The notes under the pieces were generated by a model. It ran no database searches. It worked only from the letters and a program-made list of their open reading frames with translations, and had not been told where the DNA came from. The translations under genes were made by a program, and so were the position numbers. Positions 8,073 to 17,094 of a DNA stretch of 64,000 nucleotides are shown in pieces. The stretch covers positions 1 through 64,000 of the forward strand of contig NZ_BDBZ01000013.1 in the NCBI RefSeq assembly GCF_001613245.1. The letters are read 5' to 3'. The number at the start of each line of letters is the position of its first letter. Position 1 is the stretch's first letter. The stretch comes from Nocardia speluncae NBRC 108251 (GTDB taxonomy: Bacteria > Actinomycetota > Actinomycetes > Mycobacteriales > Mycobacteriaceae).

Positions 8073-9302
8073 TCAGCGGGATGCCGGGACCGGGTAATCG
8101 TCGAGCTCGACGGTGTTGGCGACTTCGGTCATGCCCCGGCTGACGATTCGCTGCGGGAGATACGGAAGGACGCGAAGGGTTTGGTTGCGCAGCCAGAGTT
8201 GGCTACGGGTGTCCGGCATGAGGTCGCCGTCGCCGGAGCCGCGGGCGAATCGGTGCGCTTTCGTCACGAATCCGCGCATCTTCTGTTCGTAGGCAGGGTA
8301 GGCGCGTTGCGGATCGCCGGCGGCGGTGGCGAGTTCGCCGGCCAGGATGTAGGCGCCGACGAGTGCGAGGCTGGTGCCGATACCGGACATCGGCGAGGCG
8401 CAGTATGCCGCGTCTCCGAGGAGCGCCGTCCGCCCGCTCGACCAGGTGTCCGCTTCGACCTGCACCACCCTGTCGAAGAAGAAGTCGGGTGCGTCCCAGA
8501 TGGCGGCAAGCATCCCCGGAATCTTCCAGCCGTCGCCCGCGAAGGACTGGACGACGATCCGCTTCTGCTCGTCGATATCGTCGCGGTCGTACGGCATAGG
8601 TGCAGACCGCAGGAAGAAGCCGGCCAATGCCTTGCCGGACCCGAGGGTGGGGTAGATGCCGGCCGTCCGCCCCGGCCGGCCGGGGCTACCGGGGATTGTG
8701 TACATCAGCTGCCAGCCGTCGTGGTTCCCGGTGGTCGGTATGGTGAACAGCGACAGGTAGCAGCCGAGGTCACGTAGGTAATTCTGCTCGGGGCCGAAGA
8801 CCAGGCGCCGGACCGTGGATCGCACCCCGTCCGCGCCGATCAGCAGGTCGAACCGCTGGGCGGGACCGCTGTCGAATTTCACGTGGACACCGTCGTCGTC
8901 CTGGGCGACCTCGGTGATCGAGTCGCCGAAGAGGTAGTCGACGTCGTCGCGGGTGGTCTCGTACAGGATGCGGGCCAGATCGGTTCGCCGAATCGCCAAT
9001 TCGGCAACCGGGCCGCCGGAATCGCCGAACAACTCGGTGCTCAGTGTCGCGATTCGCTTGCCCTCTCGATCGACGAATGCCATCCCGCGGGCGCCGGTAT
9101 GTGCTTTCCGGACCCGCGCTGTGATGTCCATCCGGTCGGCGACTTCGCGTGCGGTGCCGCGGATATCGACGGCGTACCCGCCGCTGCGGGGCGCGGGTGC
9201 GCGTTCCACCACGGTGGGCTGGAAGCCGAATCTGTGCAACCAGAAGGCGAGCGTGGGCCCGGCGATACCGGCCCCGGAAATCAGGACACGGCGGTTTCTC
9301 AT
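8073..9302 (-). CDS. FAD-dependent monooxygenase (PHBH/TetX-like)
   Basis: 409 residues starting at the ATG with GGGAG upstream; an earlier in-frame start lacks such a site. The N-terminus has the FAD-binding dinucleotide fold (V-L-I-S-G-A-G-I-A-G-P). A G-A-D-G-V-R-S segment (the DG motif) and L-L-G-D-A-A-Y (the GD motif) complete the class A flavoprotein hydroxylase signature. Such enzymes hydroxylate aromatic or polyketide substrates with NAD(P)H and oxygen; TetX-type members inactivate tetracyclines. No signal peptide is present. The gene is divergent from a GntR-TetR fusion regulator with likely operators between them, suggesting ligand-induced expression. The substrate cannot be read from the sequence. 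Confidence 0.85.
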   Translation of the reverse strand: MRNRRVLISGAGIAGPTLAFWLHRFGFQPTVVERAPAPRSGGYAVDIRGTAREVADRMDITARVRKAHTGARGMAFVDREGKRIATLSTELFGDSGGPVAELAIRRTDLARILYETTRDDVDYLFGDSITEVAQDDDGVHVKFDSGPAQRFDLLIGADGVRSTVRRLVFGPEQNYLRDLGCYLSLFTIPTTGNHDGWQLMYTIPGSPGRPGRTAGIYPTLGSGKALAGFFLRSAPMPYDRDDIDEQKRIVVQSFAGDGWKIPGMLAAIWDAPDFFFDRVVQVEADTWSSGRTALLGDAAYCASPMSGIGTSLALVGAYILAGELATAAGDPQRAYPAYEQKMRGFVTKAHRFARGSGDGDLMPDTRSQLWLRNQTLRVLPYLPQRIVSRGMTEVANTVELDDYPVPASR

Positions 9303-9473
9303 GGTGCTCCCTTGTAGTCGATGCGCGGCCACCGGTGTGTCATGAAGGGCGCGCGCGGAACCGGAACGACGAGAGTGCGGTACGGCGCGTGGTGCGTACG
9401 GCGTATCGACTCTCGCTGGAACAGGCTAACCGCGAAATACGCGCAAATATCGCGTGTGAAGGCAGAAACCACA

Positions 9474-9500
9474 CTAGTGCGGTGAATCTGTGAACTAGTA
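9474..9500. promoter_or_regulatory. Candidate operator pair between monooxygenase and GntR-TetR regulator
   Basis: Two identical palindromic hexamers ACTAGT lie at 9474-9479 and 9495-9500, 21 bp apart start to start (about two helical turns), in the 242-bp divergent intergenic region and 45 bp before the regulator gene. Phasing and position fit binding of a dimeric regulator that controls itself and the monooxygenase. Binding is inferred. Confidence 0.45.
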
Positions 9501-9544
9501 CACTTGCGTCCGGTAATGCACGTTGTCGACAGATCGGAGCGTCC

Positions 9545-10558
9545 ATGTCCGCCTCGGCGACACCTCCGGATTCGCCCTATCGGGTGATCGCCGCGTCGAT
9601 CCGGGCCCGGATCGCCACCGGCGAGCTGCGGCCGGGGCAGCGGGCGCCCTCCATCCGGCAGATCGCTCAGCGCTGGGGCGTCGCGATCGCGACCGCCACC
9701 AAGGTGACGGCGATGCTGCGCGACGAAGGGCTGATCGAAACGAGAATCGGTTCGGGGGCGGTGGTCTGTGCACCGCAGGGCGCGGAACAACCGGGCCGTA
9801 CCGCAGCGGCCGGTGGGGCGGTGGCTCGGCGTTCCGGTCCGTCCGAGCGTGGACCGCACCGTGAACTCCTGGTGCGTAGCGCTGTCGCTATCGCCGATAC
9901 CGAGGGTCTGGAGGCGGTATCCATGCGGCGGCTGGCGGCCGATCTCGGCACCGGTCCGATGTCGCTGTACCGGCACGTGGCGAACAAAGAAGAATTGCTG
10001 GCCCTGATGGCCGATGCGATATTCCGGAATCTGGATCTTCCGGAACCGGGGACGCGTGGCTGGCGCGCCGACCTCGAGCTGATCGCCCGCGCACAATGGC
10101 AGCTGTGCCACCGCCATCTATGGCTGCCCCGGGTCGTTTCCTTCACGCGCCCGATGCTGACGCCGAAAATGCTGGCTCAGACGGAGTGGACGCTGGTCGC
10201 ACTGGACGGTTTCGGGTTGTCGCCGGAGACCCGGATGCGTGAGGCGCTGGCACTGCATTCCCTCGTGATGGCTGCTGCGCTGACCATGGCATACGAGAAG
10301 GAGGCGGAGCAGAACACCGGGCTCACGCACGACGGTTGGCGCGCCGAGCAGCGGGACCGGGCCCACCGGCTGCTGGGAAGCGGCGAGTTTCCCCACCTGG
10401 CGGCGGTTCCCCTGGATACGGCCACCGACTTGGAAGCGATGTTCGAGTACAGCCTCGCCCGGCACCTCGACGGTTTCGCCGCCCTCGTGACATCCTCGTC
10501 CCAAGCCCCGGCCGATATGGGCCGGCGAACGATCAGCACCGGTCTCGACCGGCGCTGA
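9545..10558 (+). CDS. GntR-TetR fusion transcriptional regulator
   Basis: 337 residues with two DNA-binding modules. Residues 10-75 form a GntR winged helix (A-P-S-I-R-Q-I-A-Q-R-W-G-V-A-I-A-T-A-T-K, then G-S-G wing). After a low-complexity linker, residues 105-160 are a TetR helix-turn-helix (M-R-R-L-A-A-D-L-G, M-S-L-Y-R-H-V-A-N-K-E-E-L), followed by a TetR C-terminal ligand domain. This architecture is known in actinobacteria. It is divergent from the flavin monooxygenase and probably represses it and itself, being released by the monooxygenase substrate. The start at the ATG follows GGAGCGTCC. The rare combination suggests two DNA contacts per subunit, consistent with the paired upstream hexamers. 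Confidence 0.85.
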   Translation: MSASATPPDSPYRVIAASIRARIATGELRPGQRAPSIRQIAQRWGVAIATATKVTAMLRDEGLIETRIGSGAVVCAPQGAEQPGRTAAAGGAVARRSGPSERGPHRELLVRSAVAIADTEGLEAVSMRRLAADLGTGPMSLYRHVANKEELLALMADAIFRNLDLPEPGTRGWRADLELIARAQWQLCHRHLWLPRVVSFTRPMLTPKMLAQTEWTLVALDGFGLSPETRMREALALHSLVMAAALTMAYEKEAEQNTGLTHDGWRAEQRDRAHRLLGSGEFPHLAAVPLDTATDLEAMFEYSLARHLDGFAALVTSSSQAPADMGRRTISTGLDRR

Positions 10559-10784
10559 TCTGCGGCGATATTCCGCTCGCAGCCGTCACCGGAATCGCCC
10601 ACGCGGAAGTCGGTGTCGGTGAGCCCGGCTGGGCGAGGCAGTGCCGGCGAACTCTTATCGGCCGGTGGATGTCCGAACGGAGCACGGATGTGCGAACGCT
10701 TCGTGGCCGATACCGGTCGTCGTCACCGCGCCGGGCTGGAACACGTTCTTGCGAAGGCCGGGGACTGTGCCCGATGCTGGGGCG

Positions 10785-11666
10785 ATGGAGATCGGGATCG
10801 CTTTGCCCACTATGTGCCGCGGCTACGACAGGGCGGCCACCGTCGAATGGTCGCGACTCGCGGACCAGGGGCCGATATCCAGTATTTCGTGTGGTGAACG
10901 GATGGCCTACCACAATCCGGAGATGTGGACGACATTGGCGGCCGCTGCCGCGGTGACCGAACGGGTGCAGATCTTCGCCAACCTGTCGGTGGTTCCCGCC
11001 CATCCGGTGGCGCTGGTGGCCAAACAGGCCGCGACGCTCGACGTCCTGTCCGAGGGCCGCTTCACCCTCGGTGTCGGAGTCGGTGGGCGGGGCGGCGACT
11101 ACCGCAGCCTCGGGGCCGGTTCCGAGCGCCGCCACGACCGGCTGGACCGGGCGGTCGCCGAACTGCGGTCGTTGTGGGCGGGCGCACCGCCGTTCGACGG
11201 TGCCGATCCCGTCGGTCCGCCGTGCGTTCGGCCCGGGGGGCCGCCCGTGCTCGCCGGGGCCCTCGGCCCCAAATCACTCGGCCGCGCCGCGCGGTGGGCC
11301 GACGGGGTGGTGTCCTTCAGCGTGGGCGGGGTGCCCGGGGAGATCGCGTGGTCCGCCGACGCCGCCCGCCGCGCCTGGACCGACGCGGAGCGCGCCACGC
11401 CCCGGCTGGTGAGCGGTTGCTTCTACACTCTGGGCATTCCCGACGCCCGGACGGTCCTGCACGGTTTCACCGCGGAGTATCTGGATTTTCTCGGTTCCGG
11501 CAATGCCACGGCGGCTGCGGCGGCCATGAAGACCTACGACGCCGACGCGCTGCGCCGGACGCTGGACGCGGCGGAAGCGGCCGGACTGGACGAGTTCATC
11601 CTCGTCCCGGGCTCCGCCGACCGCGCGGTCCTGGACGCGACCCTGGACCTCATCGCCGCCCGCTGA
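10785..11666 (+). CDS. LLM-class (probably F420-dependent) oxidoreductase
   Basis: 293 residues beginning M-E-I-G-I-A-L-P; the open frame extends 144 bases upstream but that part lacks luciferase-like sequence. The TIM-barrel family signature is clear: V-V-P-A-H-P-V-A-L-V-A-K-Q-A-A-T-L-D, then E-G-R-F-T-L-G-V-G-V-G-G and G-P-K-S-L-G-R-A-A-R-W-A-D-G. In Nocardia and mycobacteria most such proteins use deazaflavin F420 rather than FMN for hydride transfer; this is by family, not by visible residues. The Shine-Dalgarno sequence is weak. The substrate is unknown. It stands alone between the GntR-TetR regulator and the beta-lactamase. Confidence 0.75.
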   Translation: MEIGIALPTMCRGYDRAATVEWSRLADQGPISSISCGERMAYHNPEMWTTLAAAAAVTERVQIFANLSVVPAHPVALVAKQAATLDVLSEGRFTLGVGVGGRGGDYRSLGAGSERRHDRLDRAVAELRSLWAGAPPFDGADPVGPPCVRPGGPPVLAGALGPKSLGRAARWADGVVSFSVGGVPGEIAWSADAARRAWTDAERATPRLVSGCFYTLGIPDARTVLHGFTAEYLDFLGSGNATAAAAAMKTYDADALRRTLDAAEAAGLDEFILVPGSADRAVLDATLDLIAAR

Positions 11667-11852
11667 AACGGGTAGGCCGGGCCGGGCGTCCCCGGAAGAA
11701 CCGGGCATCCGAGCCGCGGACGTGGCCCGCAGCGATCCGGTCGGCGTTGCGCCGTCGACACCGGCCCCGGCCTGCGTCGATATCCGATGCGACTCGTACC
11801 CGGCGGGCCGGCGTATTTGCGGTGCCCGCCCGGGCGGTGATGTCCTGCGGCG

Positions 11853-12812
11853 GTGACCTACCCAATTCTCACCCAGCTCATCCCACGGAACCGGAGACGA
11901 TTCCTGGCCGCCGCCCTGGCGGTCTCCGCGTTGTCGTTCACCGCGGCCTGCGATTCTTCGCCGGGTACCGCGGCGACATCGCCAACGGCGAGTGTCAGCG
12001 CACCGGCGGCCACCACCCAGGCTTTCGCAGACCTGGAGCAGACCCATGGTGCACGGCTGGGTGTTTTCGCCGTCGATACCGGCACCGGCCGCAGTGTCGC
12101 GCACCGCCCGGACGAGCGGTTCCCGATGGCGTCCACGTTCAAGGGTCTCGCCTGCGGCGCGCTCCTGCACGAACACCCGCTGTCGTCGGGGTTCTTCGAC
12201 CGGGTGATCCACTATCCGCCCCACGAACTCGTCGAATACTCCCCGGTGACCGAACAGCACGTCGGCACCGGTATGACGGTCGCCGAGCTCTGCCATGCCG
12301 CGATCACCGTCTCCGACAACACCGCCGGCAATCAGATCCTGAAACTGCTGGGCGGCCCCGCCGGTTTCACCGCGTTCCTGCGCTCGATCGGCGACGACAC
12401 CTCGCGACTGGACCGCTGGGAAACCGAACTCAACACAGCCGTTCCCGGCGATGAGCGCGATACCACCACACCGGCCGCGCTGGCCGCCGGCTACCGCACC
12501 CTCGTGGTGGGCGATGCTCTCCAGGTACCCGAACGCGAACAGCTGAAGTCGTGGCTGATCGCCACCAGTTCGGGAGAGGACCGTATTCGCGCCGGCCTGC
12601 CTGCAGACTGGACCGTCGGCCACAAGACCGGAACTCCGGCCTACGGCTCCGCGCTCGATGTCGCCATCGCCTGGCCCCCGGGCCGTGCACCCCTGGTCAT
12701 CGCGGTGCTCAGTACCAAACCGGAACAGGACGCCGAACCCGACAGCGCGCTACTCGCGGCCGCCACCCGGGCGGCCGTAGCGGAACTCGGAGTCGGCGAA
12801 ACCGGCCGGTAA
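11853..12812 (+). CDS. bla: Class A beta-lactamase, lipoprotein
   Basis: 319 residues from GTG. A signal peptide with twin basic residues leads to the lipobox T-A-A-C (Cys33), so the enzyme should be membrane-anchored on the outer face. All class A motifs are present: S-T-F-K (94-97, nucleophile Ser), S-D-N (154-156), the omega-loop W-E-T-E-L-N with its catalytic Glu, and K-T-G-T (258-261). It hydrolyses beta-lactam rings by acyl-enzyme turnover. Nocardia species carry chromosomal class A enzymes such as AST-1 and FAR-1, and this is probably of that type. No AmpR or BlaI-type regulator is adjacent, so expression is probably constitutive. The spectrum cannot be judged from the sequence. Confidence 0.92.
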   Translation: MTYPILTQLIPRNRRRFLAAALAVSALSFTAACDSSPGTAATSPTASVSAPAATTQAFADLEQTHGARLGVFAVDTGTGRSVAHRPDERFPMASTFKGLACGALLHEHPLSSGFFDRVIHYPPHELVEYSPVTEQHVGTGMTVAELCHAAITVSDNTAGNQILKLLGGPAGFTAFLRSIGDDTSRLDRWETELNTAVPGDERDTTTPAALAAGYRTLVVGDALQVPEREQLKSWLIATSSGEDRIRAGLPADWTVGHKTGTPAYGSALDVAIAWPPGRAPLVIAVLSTKPEQDAEPDSALLAAATRAAVAELGVGETGR

Positions 12813-13022
12813 TGCGCGCACCGGTCCGGACATACCGCTCTGACCGGAATGCGTACGGGGGCAGAACCGGTGGGTAGAATCGAGATGTTCGCGCAGCTCA
12901 GGAAGTGATCCCGGGGGGTGTGGCTTTTCGGGATCGGCCCACCGCAGAATCGAGTCGAGGGTGTCGACCATGACAGATCCGATCGAATTCCTCGGCGCCC
13001 GGCGGTTCGGGGTGGCGCCCGA

Positions 13023-13940
13023 ATGAACACGGCGGCCCGCGCGGCGGATCTCGGGTATGCGGCGGCGTGGCGTCTGGTGCGGCTGCTACCGCAGGGGTGG
13101 GCCTTTCGCTTGTTCCGGTTCGCGGCGGATTGCGCCGCGCGCCGCGGCGGGCCGCAGCAGTTGCGTCGCAATCTTTCCCGGGTACTGGCCACCACGGCGG
13201 ACGCGGTGCCCGACGAACTCGTGCGCGATAGCCTGCGCTCGTATGCCCGGTACTGGTGTGAGGCGTTCCGGCTGCCGTCGATGGATCCGGCGCGACTTGC
13301 CGAGACGATCGAATCCTGCGCCACCGGGATCGAACATCTTCGAGACGCGTTCGCGCGCGGCGGCGGCGTGGTGCTGGCGCTGCCGCACAGCGGGAACTGG
13401 GACCTGGCCGGAGTGTGGGTGGTGCAGCGACTGGGCACGCCCACCGTCGTGGCCGAGCGGCTGGCACCGGAATCGCTGTTCCAGCGTTTCGTCCGGTTCC
13501 GGGAGAGTCTGGGGTTCGAGATCATTCCGCTCACCGGTGCCCAGACGCCGCCGTTCGACCAGTTGGCCGCCCGGCTCCGGGCGGGCCGGATAGTGGGTCT
13601 GCTGGGCGAACGCGACTTGTCCGGTGCGGGCGTAACGGTCGACTTCTTCGGTGAGCCCGCCACCCTGCCCGCGGGCCCGGCCAAGCTGGCCATCGAGACC
13701 GGGGCGCCCCTGTTGCCGGTGCACTGCTGGTTCACCCCCGACGGCTGGGGATTCGGTATCGGCGCGCCGGTCGACACCACCGGTGGCATCGCTGCCACGA
13801 CGCAGCGGCTGGCCGATAGGTTCGCCGCGGGCATCGCCGCGCACCCGGCCGACTGGCATATGTTGCAACCGTTGTGGACGGCCGACTTCAGCGCCGACCG
13901 GCTCGCCCGGATCGAGGCCCGCCGCGCCGGGGCATCCTGA
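13023..13940 (+). CDS. PatA-like phosphatidylinositol mannoside acyltransferase
   Basis: 305 residues; the chosen start M-N-T-A-A-R begins the homologous region, while the longer frame adds a non-conserved stretch. LpxL/HtrB-type lysophospholipid acyltransferase with the H-x4-D catalytic motif H-S-G-N-W-D (residues 122-127) and the L-L-G-E-R-D-L-S-G segment. In mycobacteria PatA acylates the 6-position of a mannose on PIM1/PIM2 at the inner membrane face. It is normally encoded between pgsA and pimA, but here it stands alone, which suggests a second, diverged copy acting on a related glycolipid. This depends on whether the canonical copy exists elsewhere in the genome. Confidence 0.8.
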   Translation: MNTAARAADLGYAAAWRLVRLLPQGWAFRLFRFAADCAARRGGPQQLRRNLSRVLATTADAVPDELVRDSLRSYARYWCEAFRLPSMDPARLAETIESCATGIEHLRDAFARGGGVVLALPHSGNWDLAGVWVVQRLGTPTVVAERLAPESLFQRFVRFRESLGFEIIPLTGAQTPPFDQLAARLRAGRIVGLLGERDLSGAGVTVDFFGEPATLPAGPAKLAIETGAPLLPVHCWFTPDGWGFGIGAPVDTTGGIAATTQRLADRFAAGIAAHPADWHMLQPLWTADFSADRLARIEARRAGAS

Positions 13941-14250
13941 CCTTCGCCTTCCGGTAATCGATCCCGGGCCCGCGCACGCGCCGCGATATGCGACGTTTCT
14001 CGACGAGCGTCGTGCGGCGTGAGTGGTTCCCGGGATGCCACGGAACCGGTGGCCACAGTTCGGTTCGCCACGCTGGTGGCGGAGCTGGTTCACGGTGTGG
14101 TGAGGGTGGCGGGGGAGCGCTTCCGGAGTCCGTGCTCGGATTCCGCCGCCTGTGGTGCTGCGGGTGCATAACCGGGGTGCACGTAACCATCATGTTTCTT
14201 CCTTCTCCGGAACCCTTCCCCAGGCCGGACCCTTGTGTTAGAACTCATGT
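13941..14250. other. Intergenic leader before amidohydrolase gene
   Basis: About 310 bp without a supported gene. Open frames are short and lack start signals. Its downstream edge should hold the promoter of the catabolic operon; a weak candidate -35 TTGTGT (14233) precedes the GntR-type operator. No terminator hairpin is obvious after the acyltransferase. Confidence 0.4.
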
Positions 14251-14267
14251 CAGTTGTCATACAAATT
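14251..14267 (+). promoter_or_regulatory. GntR-type operator, site 1
   Basis: CAGTTGTCATACAAATT contains the dyad TTGT-n3-ACAA, the form bound by GntR proteins. The same 17 bases occur at 19432-19448 before the diaminopropionate ammonia-lyase gene. Here the site ends one base before the GGAGGA ribosome site of the amidohydrolase, so bound repressor would sit at or just after the transcription start. The local GntR regulator is the likely ligand. Confidence 0.75.
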
Positions 14268-14276
14268 GGAGGAACT

Positions 14277-15866
14277 GTGGAAGCGGCCCTGCTCATCACC
14301 GATGCCGAGGTTGTCGACGAAACAGGTGTCCGGACCGCCGACGTAGCCGTCGAAGGGGGACATATCATCGCGGTGGGGCCGCGGCTTCCGGTGGAATCCG
14401 CTGGTGAGCGCATCGACGGCACCGGCCGGCTACTGCTGCCGGGGTTCGTCGACCTGCACGCCCACTCCGCCCTGCGCCCCTTCGACGATCCGCTGCTCAC
14501 GCCGAAGATCGCGCAGGGTTTCACCACAGAACTGATCTGCCCCGACGGCCTCGGCCCCGCGCCGATCACCGACGCGACCCTGACGAGCCGCCGCAGCTAC
14601 CTGCAGGGTCTGGAGCCCAGTACCTCCGCTCCGTGGACCTGGCGGAGCATGGGCGAATACCTGGCCGCACTCCAGCAGGCCCGGCCGGCCGCCAATATGG
14701 TGGCCTGCGTTCCGCACAGCGCGGTCCGCGAAGCGGTCATGGGCAATGCCGACCGCCGGCCCGACGCCCGCGAGATGGCGGCGATGAAAGACCTCGTCGA
14801 GGAATCGCTGGCCGCGGGCTGCCGGGCCGTCTCCTTCGGCATGATCTACGCGCCCGGCCTGTACGCCGATACCGCGGAGCTGATCGGTATCGCCGAAGCC
14901 GCCGCCCGCTTCGACGTTCCGCTGGTACCGCATGTCCGCAACGAGGCCGCGGGTGTGCTGGATTCGATCGCCGAGTTCGTCCGGGTCTGCGAGCACACCG
15001 GCGCGGCGCTGCATGTCTCACATGTGAAGCTCATCGGTGTCCCCGAACTGCTGTCCGACCTCATCGACCTGCTGAGTTCGGCGCAGGACCGGATCCGGCT
15101 CACCTTCGACCAGTACCCCTACGGTGCCGGGAGCACCCTGTTGAGCGCCCTGCTGCCGCCGTACGCCTTCGACGGTGGTCCGGCCGCGACGCTCGAGCGG
15201 GTCCGCGACACCGGGGAACGGGAACGGATGTGCCGGGATATGCATCGCGGGCTGCCCGGATGGGAGAACCTGTTCGGCGCGTGCGGGCCGGAGAACATCG
15301 TGGTCACGCAGGCCGGAGCGCCCCGCGAGGCGGCGGTGAGCAAAACGGTCGCGCGGATCGCCGGGGAAACCGGCACCGACCCGGCCTTCGCGGTGCTGGA
15401 CCTGCTCGCCGATACCGCACTGGACGCCGCCATGATCGACCACTACTCCGCCGAGGAAGTCGTGCGCGAAATCTTCGTCCGCTCAGGCGCGCTGGTCGGC
15501 TCCGACGGGGTCTTCAATCCACATCCGCACCCGCGGCTCTACGGCACTGCACCGAAAGTGCTGGGCCGGTTCGCCTTACGGGACAAGCTGATCACCTTGC
15601 CCGAAGCGGTCACCCGGCTGGCGGCCGGCCCGGCCCGGCTCCTCGGGCTCGACGACCGGGGCGCGGTCGCCGAAGGCCGGCGCGCGGACCTGGTGCTGAT
15701 CGATCCGCGACGGTATGTGGACACCGCGACCTACGCCGAACCGCACAACACCCCGCCGGGCGTCGAGCTGGTCACCGTCGGTGGGGAAGCGGTCCGGCGG
15801 TCCGGCGAACACACGGGCCGGCGACCCGGGACCGTCACCGGCGCCACGACGCAGGGTGGTAACTGA
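14277..15866 (+). CDS. N-acyl-D-amino-acid deacylase-like amidohydrolase
   Basis: 529 residues from GTG with GGAGGA three bases upstream. Amidohydrolase superfamily: V-D-L-H-A-H-S (metal-binding His61 and His63), a later H-V-S-H-V-K strand, and V-G-S-D-G (catalytic Asp), followed by H-P-H-P-R-L-Y-G-T, which is typical of D-aminoacylases. Such enzymes hydrolyse N-acyl-D-amino acids to D-amino acid plus carboxylic acid, usually with zinc. It is the first gene of a three-gene unit with an M20 hydrolase one base downstream and a sodium/solute symporter, which suggests import and deacylation of an N-substituted amino acid. The acyl group is unknown. Confidence 0.8.
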   Translation: MEAALLITDAEVVDETGVRTADVAVEGGHIIAVGPRLPVESAGERIDGTGRLLLPGFVDLHAHSALRPFDDPLLTPKIAQGFTTELICPDGLGPAPITDATLTSRRSYLQGLEPSTSAPWTWRSMGEYLAALQQARPAANMVACVPHSAVREAVMGNADRRPDAREMAAMKDLVEESLAAGCRAVSFGMIYAPGLYADTAELIGIAEAAARFDVPLVPHVRNEAAGVLDSIAEFVRVCEHTGAALHVSHVKLIGVPELLSDLIDLLSSAQDRIRLTFDQYPYGAGSTLLSALLPPYAFDGGPAATLERVRDTGERERMCRDMHRGLPGWENLFGACGPENIVVTQAGAPREAAVSKTVARIAGETGTDPAFAVLDLLADTALDAAMIDHYSAEEVVREIFVRSGALVGSDGVFNPHPHPRLYGTAPKVLGRFALRDKLITLPEAVTRLAAGPARLLGLDDRGAVAEGRRADLVLIDPRRYVDTATYAEPHNTPPGVELVTVGGEAVRRSGEHTGRRPGTVTGATTQGGN

Positions 15867-15867
15867 G

Positions 15868-17076
15868 GTGGGCGCCGAGATCACGAACGCATGCATCGAC
15901 CGAGACGGCATGCGGGATTTCTTGTTACGCCTGGTCGCCGCCCGCAGCCCGGCAACTGCGGAACAGCCCGCGGTCCAGGTGCTCTCCGGTGAACTGGCCG
16001 CGCTGGGCTTCGAGGTCACCACCGACGACTGGGGCAATGTGATCGGCACCCGGCGGTTCGGGCCGGGCCCGGTGGTGCTGGTGGACTGCCACCTGGACAC
16101 GGTGGAGGTGGCCGACCCGCAACAGTGGTCGCACAGTCCCTGGGGTGAGGTGGCCGGCGGTGTGGTGTACGGCCGTGGCACGGTCGATATGAAAAGCGCG
16201 CTGGCAGCGGTCGTGTACGGCGCATCGGCGTTACCGGCCGGTCTGCGCGGCACGATCGTTGTCGCGGGAACGGTCTGTGAGGAACTGGTCGAAGGGCCCG
16301 CGCTGAGCCGGGTGCTCGAGCAGGTACGGCCGGATGTGGTCGTGATCGGTGAACCGTCCGCGAACCGGCTGATGCTCGGCCAGCGCGGCCGGGCCGAGGT
16401 GAATATCGAGGTGATCGGACGGTCGAGCCACTCGGCGTATCCGGAGGCCGGGGTGAACGCCGCCGAGGTGATGGCCGATGTGATCACCGCCGTCCGCGGC
16501 CTGCAATTCCCGCGCCACCCCGACCTCGGGCCGGCGATGATCGCCCTGACCAATCTCAAATCCGACCCGTACCCGAATGTTTCGGTGCTCCCCGACCGAT
16601 GCGTTGCGACCTACGACCGCCGCACGGTGCTCGGCGAATCGGCCGCCGATGTGCTCGAGCCGCTACGCGAGCTGGCCGGGGGGATCGCCGGACGGGCCGG
16701 TGCCCGCGTCGATATCGATCTGGCCCGGAGCGAGTTCACCACCTGGACCGGGGTCGAGGCGGCCGTCGAATCGTTCGCGCCCGCCTGGTGTGTGTCAGCG
16801 ACCGAATGGCCTGCTGCGCACGCGATCCGGGCGCTCGGGGCGGCCGGGCTCGACCCACGCCCCGGCTACTACCAGTTCTGCACCAACGGGTCGGCCAGTG
16901 CGGGCCGGCACGCGATACCCACGCTCGGTTTCGGCCCCGGTGATCCCGGCCGGGCCCACACCACCGACGAATCCATCGACCTCGACGACCTGTACCTGGG
17001 CGCGTACGGCTACGCCGTACTCCTCCGGGCACTGCTCGCCGCGGAAACCGATAAGCCTGCGCTCGAGCAGCTCTGA
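15868..17076 (+). CDS. YgeY-like M20 metallohydrolase
   Basis: 402 residues from a GTG one base after the amidohydrolase stop, so translation is coupled. M20 signatures: V-D-C-H-L-D-T (His75, Asp77), G-R-G-T-V-D-M-K-S (bridging Asp107), and V-C-E-E (Glu138-139). The end has F-C-T-N-G-S-A-S-A-G, similar to the T-N-G segment of YgeY proteins. In E. coli ygeY follows ygeX, the diaminopropionate ammonia-lyase gene, and an ammonia-lyase of that family is encoded in the sister operon here. It probably removes an acyl group or hydrolyses a dipeptide-like bond of the same compound. Two metal ions per subunit are expected. Confidence 0.8.
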   Translation: MGAEITNACIDRDGMRDFLLRLVAARSPATAEQPAVQVLSGELAALGFEVTTDDWGNVIGTRRFGPGPVVLVDCHLDTVEVADPQQWSHSPWGEVAGGVVYGRGTVDMKSALAAVVYGASALPAGLRGTIVVAGTVCEELVEGPALSRVLEQVRPDVVVIGEPSANRLMLGQRGRAEVNIEVIGRSSHSAYPEAGVNAAEVMADVITAVRGLQFPRHPDLGPAMIALTNLKSDPYPNVSVLPDRCVATYDRRTVLGESAADVLEPLRELAGGIAGRAGARVDIDLARSEFTTWTGVEAAVESFAPAWCVSATEWPAAHAIRALGAAGLDPRPGYYQFCTNGSASAGRHAIPTLGFGPGDPGRAHTTDESIDLDDLYLGAYGYAVLLRALLAAETDKPALEQL

Positions 17077-17094
17077 ACACCGAAGGATCGACAG

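Noticed and set aside
10925..12454. Very long Arg-rich open frame overlapping the LLM oxidoreductase and beta-lactamase genes
   Set aside because: GC-rich shadow frame; the overlapped genes have clear family motifs, this has none.
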